A DNA stretch of 64,000 bases, from positions 6,634,001-6,698,000 of the forward strand of contig NZ_JADBEF010000001.1 in NCBI RefSeq assembly GCF_014873535.1, in the 5' to 3' direction. Shown here one piece after another: positions 60,995 through 64,000 of the stretch. Below the pieces are notes generated by a model. That model had not been told where the DNA came from. It saw only the letters and a list, made by a program, of their open reading frames with translations, and searched no databases. A program made the position numbers and the translations under genes. The stretch is from Nonomuraea africana. GTDB taxonomy: Bacteria > Actinomycetota > Actinomycetes > Streptosporangiales > Streptosporangiaceae. Each line of letters begins with the position of its first letter. Position 1 is the stretch's first letter.

Positions 60995-62203
60995 TCACCA
61001 GGTAACCCGCAGCGTGCGCAAGCCGTACACCAGGCTGAAGACCCGGAAGTCCACCTGCTCGTACGTATCGGCCAGGGCCAGGCCGGGCAAGCGCCGCAGC
61101 AGGGCCGGGAAGGCGATGCGCATTTCCATCCGCGCCAGCGGCGCCCCGAGACAGTGGTGCACCCCGTGGCCGAAGGCGACGTGACCAACGGCTCCCCGGG
61201 TGATGTCGAGGGTGTCGGGGTCGTCGATGAAGGCAGGGTCGCGGTTGGCGGCAGGAAGCGAAAGGATCACGAGCGCGCCCGCCGGGATGGCATGCCCGGC
61301 GATCTCCACATCCGTCGTGGTCGTGCGCGGCGGCAGCCCCTGCACGACGGACAGCCAGCGCAGCAGCTCCTCGACGGCGGGCTCGACCTGGGCGGGATCC
61401 TCGCGGATCATCGCGAGTTGGTCCGGGTGCCGCAGCAGGGCCAGGGTGCCCAGGCCGAGCATGTTCGAGGTCGTCTCATGCCCGGCCAGCAGCAGCAGTC
61501 CCGCGATGCCGATCAGCTCATCGGTGCGAAGGTCGTCGCCGTGCTCGCGCACCAGCATCCCGAGCATGTCCTCGCCCGGGTCCGCCTGCGCGCGGGCCAC
61601 CAGGCCGGCCATGTAGGCGCGGTCCTCCCGCTGCGCCGCGACGCGTTGCTCCATCGGCAAGGAGGTGTCCAGCAGGCGCACGGAACGATCCTGGAAGGCG
61701 GCGCGGTCGGCATACGGCACACGCAGCAACTCGCAGATCACCAGCGAGGGCACCGGCAGCGCGAAGTGCGCCACCAGATCAGCCGGCTTACCGGCCCGCT
61801 CCAGATCGTGCAGAGCCGCCTGGACGATCTCGGTGATCCGCGGCTCCAGCCGGCGCATCCGCCGTCCCGTGAACTCCGGGGTGAGCATCCGGCGCAACCG
61901 CGTGTGCTCGGGCGGGTCGAACCCGATCAGTTGCCCGGCCTGCATCTTGGCCAGCTCGTCGGCGTTCATCTGCCCGGATCCCGGGAACGGCGTCAGGGCA
62001 CTGCTGAACCGGGCCGGATCCGACAGTACCTGGCGAACGTCCTCGTGGCGGCAGACCAGGTACGCGGGCGGGCCGAACGGCGTCTCGACCCGGACCACAC
62101 CCTCGTCGTCGCGGGCCCGGGCCAGCTCCTCGACCGGGTGGAACCCGTTCCGCCGCATGTGCAGCGGCAATTCCGGCGTTTGCGTCATCATCTGTCCATT
62201 CAT
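60995..62203 (-). CDS. Cytochrome P450 (CYP105-like)
   Basis: The intact 402-aa soluble P450 shows FSSALTPFPGSGQMN (B-C region), the I-helix oxygen-activation motif LLLAGHETTSNMLGLGTLAL, the ExxR motif in the K helix (VEELLRW plus the downstream PPRTTTTDVEIAGHAIPAGA) and the haem-binding loop VAFGHGVHHCLGAPLARMEM with the cysteine ligand. It should use ferredoxin partners, none of which is nearby. The substrate is unknown; actinomycete members hydroxylate macrolides, terpenes or xenobiotics. ATG 62203 is the start used; ATG 62188 is possible. Confidence 0.9.
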   Translation of the reverse strand: MNGQMMTQTPELPLHMRRNGFHPVEELARARDDEGVVRVETPFGPPAYLVCRHEDVRQVLSDPARFSSALTPFPGSGQMNADELAKMQAGQLIGFDPPEHTRLRRMLTPEFTGRRMRRLEPRITEIVQAALHDLERAGKPADLVAHFALPVPSLVICELLRVPYADRAAFQDRSVRLLDTSLPMEQRVAAQREDRAYMAGLVARAQADPGEDMLGMLVREHGDDLRTDELIGIAGLLLLAGHETTSNMLGLGTLALLRHPDQLAMIREDPAQVEPAVEELLRWLSVVQGLPPRTTTTDVEIAGHAIPAGALVILSLPAANRDPAFIDDPDTLDITRGAVGHVAFGHGVHHCLGAPLARMEMRIAFPALLRRLPGLALADTYEQVDFRVFSLVYGLRTLRVTW

Positions 62204-62337
62204 CTGGTGATCGTGTGAGATCGTCAGGCGCGGGTCTTGGCCAGCAGGTCGATGATCTCGGCGGTGGTAGCGATCTCGCCGAGGAGCGGGAAGAAGTGAG
62301 CCCCTGAACGCCGCTGGCGAGCGAGGTTCGGAGGAAG

Positions 62338-62380
62338 CCTTGTTCGCGGAGCTCCGGGCCGTGGAGCTCCGAGAACAAGG
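62338..62380 (-). terminator. 18-bp stem hairpin downstream of SDR gene
   Basis: CCTTGTTCGCGGAGCTCC (62338-62355) and GGAGCTCCGAGAACAAGG (62363-62380) pair with a single mismatch around a 7-base loop. It sits 25 bases past the stop of the SDR gene on the minus strand. This is the expected place for the operon's terminator, although no U tract follows. Confidence 0.6.
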
Positions 62381-62404
62381 TCAGGCCGTGGTCATACGGC
62401 CGGC

Positions 62405-63163
62405 TCAGGGTTGGGTGTCGAGCCACTCCTGGAAGGTGGGTCCTGCGAGCTTGGCGTGCGGGCTGGGCAGGAACCCGCCCTTGGCGGCAATCTCGGCATC
62501 GGGCATGCCCGAACCGTCAACGCCGACGACCTTGATGCCTCGGCGGGCGCCGAGGAGTGCGGCCGCCTCCGCCAAGGTCTCCTTTCGGGGTCCGGCGATC
62601 TCGGGGATCGGCGTTCCTGGAGCGGGCTCGCCGGGGTCGAGGGCCAGGTCGACCAGTTCCTCGGCCACGGTGCGGCAGGCCACGAGCTGGGTGGGCAGGG
62701 CCGGGATGTAGGCGACGTCGCCCTGCTGCCAGTCCAGAAGCTGACCGACGAACTCGTGGAACTGCGCGGCCCGCAGAATGCGGACGGCGAGCGGGCCGGA
62801 CAGGAGGAGTTCCTCGTGCACCTTCTTGGCGGCGACGAAACCGGTGGTGGCCTTGTCGACGCCGATGATGGACGCCACGGTGATCTGGGCGACCCCCGCC
62901 TTCTGGCCGTACTCGTGCAGATTGCGGGCCGACGTGCGGAAGAACTCCGTCGCCGCCTCCTGCTCGGAGGCGTGCCACGAGGCGACGTCGATGATGACAT
63001 CCACCTCGGTGAGCGCCTCGGCCAGGCCCTCACCGGTGATGATGTCCACGCCGGTGGCTCGGGACATCGGCACGACCTGGCGCCCCCGTTCGGTGAGGAC
63101 GTCGACGACATGGCGTCCCAGCCGCCCGGTCGCTCCTGCCACCGCGAACTTGGTGATGCTCAT
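62405..63163 (-). CDS. Atypical SDR / NmrA-like NAD(P)-binding protein
   Basis: The 252-aa protein begins MSITKFAVAGATGRLGRHVV, the GxxGxxG cofactor motif of atypical short-chain dehydrogenases. It continues with QITVASIIGVDKATTGFVAA, KKVHEELLLSGPLAVRILRA and QFHEFVGQLLDWQQ, as in NmrA-like/SDR_a5 proteins. The start has GAAAGGGATAA upstream, 14 bases after the CMD gene. Epimerase/oxidoreductase-type genes of this sort are the standard targets of ECF41 sigma factors, and the gene at 63853 fits that group. Confidence 0.85.
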   Translation of the reverse strand: MSITKFAVAGATGRLGRHVVDVLTERGRQVVPMSRATGVDIITGEGLAEALTEVDVIIDVASWHASEQEAATEFFRTSARNLHEYGQKAGVAQITVASIIGVDKATTGFVAAKKVHEELLLSGPLAVRILRAAQFHEFVGQLLDWQQGDVAYIPALPTQLVACRTVAEELVDLALDPGEPAPGTPIPEIAGPRKETLAEAAALLGARRGIKVVGVDGSGMPDAEIAAKGGFLPSPHAKLAGPTFQEWLDTQP

Positions 63164-63177
63164 GCTTTATCCCTTTC

Positions 63178-63675
63178 TCACTCGCTGTAGTTCTGGCCGG
63201 GGGGCATGCCGGGGATCGGCTTGGCGATGAGCGCGGCGGGGGTGAAGAAGCCGATGTGGGCGATGGCCATGATGAGCGTCCAGAGCGCCTTGTCGTCGTA
63301 GTGCGCGGACGCCTTGGCGTACAGCTCGTCGGGGACTCGCTCCCCGGACGGGTTCGGGGACAGGACTGCCTCCACCAGCTCCAGCGCGACCCGTTCGGCG
63401 TCGGTGAAGTAGGTGGCGTCCCGCCAGGTCGCCACGGCGGTGATGCGCTCCTCTGATTCCCCTGCCTGGCGGAGGTTGCCGGTTTCCCTGATGGTGAAGT
63501 ACGTGCTGCCGAGCATCTGCCCGGCGCGCAGCTGCAGCAGGTGGATGGTGACCTGCGGAATCGAGCCGTTCTTGATGACCTTGTGCAGGCCTTCGGCGAC
63601 TACCGCCATCTCGGGGACGAACGGGAGGGGGTTGGGCATACGCGACCGGAGGTTGGTCGTCGTGGGTGTGGACAT
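63178..63675 (-). CDS. Carboxymuconolactone decarboxylase-like protein lacking CxxC
   Basis: The 165 aa follow the AhpD/CMD fold: LLQLRAGQMLGSTYFTIRET, GNLRQAGESEERITAVATWR, DATYFTDAERVALELVEAVL and YAKASAHYDDKALWTLIMAI. The segment that in AhpD-like proteins carries the redox CxxC (usually INGCxxC) reads MLGSTYF, so both cysteines are absent and peroxidase-type chemistry is unlikely. It is the first gene of the operon with the SDR. An ECF41-type promoter lies 45-71 bases upstream. Confidence 0.82.
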   Translation of the reverse strand: MSTPTTTNLRSRMPNPLPFVPEMAVVAEGLHKVIKNGSIPQVTIHLLQLRAGQMLGSTYFTIRETGNLRQAGESEERITAVATWRDATYFTDAERVALELVEAVLSPNPSGERVPDELYAKASAHYDDKALWTLIMAIAHIGFFTPAALIAKPIPGMPPGQNYSE

Positions 63676-63719
63676 GCTGGGACTTCCTTACTCGTGGTGT
63701 TGCGTCATTACGAGCAAGA

Positions 63720-63746
63720 GATCCCGGCGACCCGCACCTTGTGACA
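63720..63746 (-). promoter_or_regulatory. ECF41-type promoter for CMD-SDR operon
   Basis: On the minus strand TGTCACAA (63746-63739) is followed by 15 bases and GATC (63723-63720). The -35 element TGTCACA is the known ECF41 signature. The same spacing and elements occur in the opposite direction at 63782. Confidence 0.65.
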
Positions 63747-63781
63747 GCGGGACCTATGTGACATAGCCCACCGATCGTCGG

Positions 63782-63808
63782 TGTCACAAAGCGGCGGGGA
63801 CCGGGATC
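63782..63808 (+). promoter_or_regulatory. ECF41-type promoter for sigma factor gene
   Basis: TGTCACAA (63782-63789), 15 bases, then GATC (63805-63808) followed by GT, 44 bases before the sigma gene start. It is the mirror image of the CMD promoter, which suggests autoregulation of the sigma factor. Confidence 0.65.
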
Positions 63809-63852
63809 GTATGGATATGGCACGGTCGCGAACGAACAGGCAGGAACCCGCG

Positions 63853-64000
63853 ATGAGCGAACGGACTGAGCAACCGACGGCCACAGCTCGTGGCAGTCGC
63901 ATGGACGCGGCCACCGAGGCGTTCGTCGCCCACCGCAACCTGCTGTTCACCCTCGCCTACGAGATCCTCGGCTCCGCCACCGACGCCGAGGACGTCCTGC
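63853..64000 (+). CDS. ECF41/SigJ-type RNA polymerase sigma factor (partial)
   Basis: Only the first 49 codons are in the window. After a short leader (MSERTEQPTATARGS) the sequence AATEAFVAHRNLLFTLAYEI and LGSATDAEDVLQ is sigma region 2.1-2.2 of the ECF41 (SigJ) group. These sigma factors carry a C-terminal SnoaL-like domain that modulates activity; that part lies beyond the edge. Divergence from CMD and SDR genes and matching promoters on both sides support the assignment. Confidence 0.8.
   Translation, partial: MSERTEQPTATARGSRMDAATEAFVAHRNLLFTLAYEILGSATDAEDVL

Noticed and set aside
1..64000. CRISPR array
   Set aside because: No regularly spaced short repeats were seen; the recurring elements are single dispersed copies.

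Overview
The window looks like a high-GC actinomycete chromosome, most likely of the Streptosporangiales type (Nonomuraea or Streptosporangium-like). The signs are strong G/C third positions, DUF5919-type XRE regulators, pSAM2-like transfer genes, GTG and TTG starts, and a cytochrome P450. The genus is inferred from gene content, not computed. Nearly all of 0-55 kb is accessory DNA, heavily rearranged by insertion sequences. The right end looks like normal chromosome.

1-8.1 kb: part of an actinomycete integrative-conjugative element (AICE, pSAM2-like). The transfer operon runs on the minus strand: small proteins, a DUF2637 membrane protein, an FtsK/TraB DNA translocase and a 109-aa protein. 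It is divergent from a KorSA-like GntR gene. Then come a Nudix gene (possibly comparable to pSAM2 Pif), two paralogous XRE-DUF5919 regulators, an HD protein, a DUF6000-like protein and a double-HTH GntR regulator. GACGTC-core palindromes lie near several of these. No integrase or replication gene is in view; they may lie to the left.

9.9-39.7 kb: a defence-rich island cut up by IS elements. It holds a CBS-HEPN gene overlapping a motif-degenerate SF2 helicase; a DEDDh exonuclease-TerB-BRCT-membrane protein; an EVE-SRA-PD-(D/E)XK type IV restriction enzyme with a GIY-YIG neighbour; a PUA-like/HNH nuclease gene split by an ISAs1-family element with a 10-bp target duplication; a DUF2075 nuclease-helicase; a ParB-like DUF6551 protein; an HNH nuclease divergent from a MazG-like pyrophosphohydrolase; a broken nSTAND NTPase; two divergent putative nucleases separated by a 30-bp perfect palindrome; a Hachiman-like HamA/HamB pair; and a divergent HEPN-motif protein. 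Four copies or relics of one IS5-family element, an IS630 element and an ISL3 relic are interspersed.

39.9-55.5 kb: a gene graveyard. It contains a tRNA-Arg(CCT) 3' fragment (a likely attachment-site scar), a frameshifted ISAs1 transposase, and fragments of MFS, malonate decarboxylase (mdcH and probably mdcG), GMC oxidoreductase, FAD oxidoreductase, integrase, DoxX and DUF6745-like genes. Scattered among them are intact genes: NTF2-like, LLM oxidoreductase, a STAND ATPase-GNAT-HTH regulator, Nudix, aminoglycoside phosphotransferase-like, GNAT, VUT transporter and SMI1/KNR4.

55.6-64 kb: more orderly. It has a SBP56/methanethiol oxidase gene with a coupled membrane protein, three small hypothetical genes (two of them tandem paralogues), an IS5-type relic beside a DUF6247 gene, a P450, and an SDR-carboxymuconolactone decarboxylase operon divergent from an ECF41/SigJ-type sigma factor. 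Both flanks of that last region carry the same TGTCACAA-N15-GATC promoter. No CRISPR array or complete RNA gene was seen.
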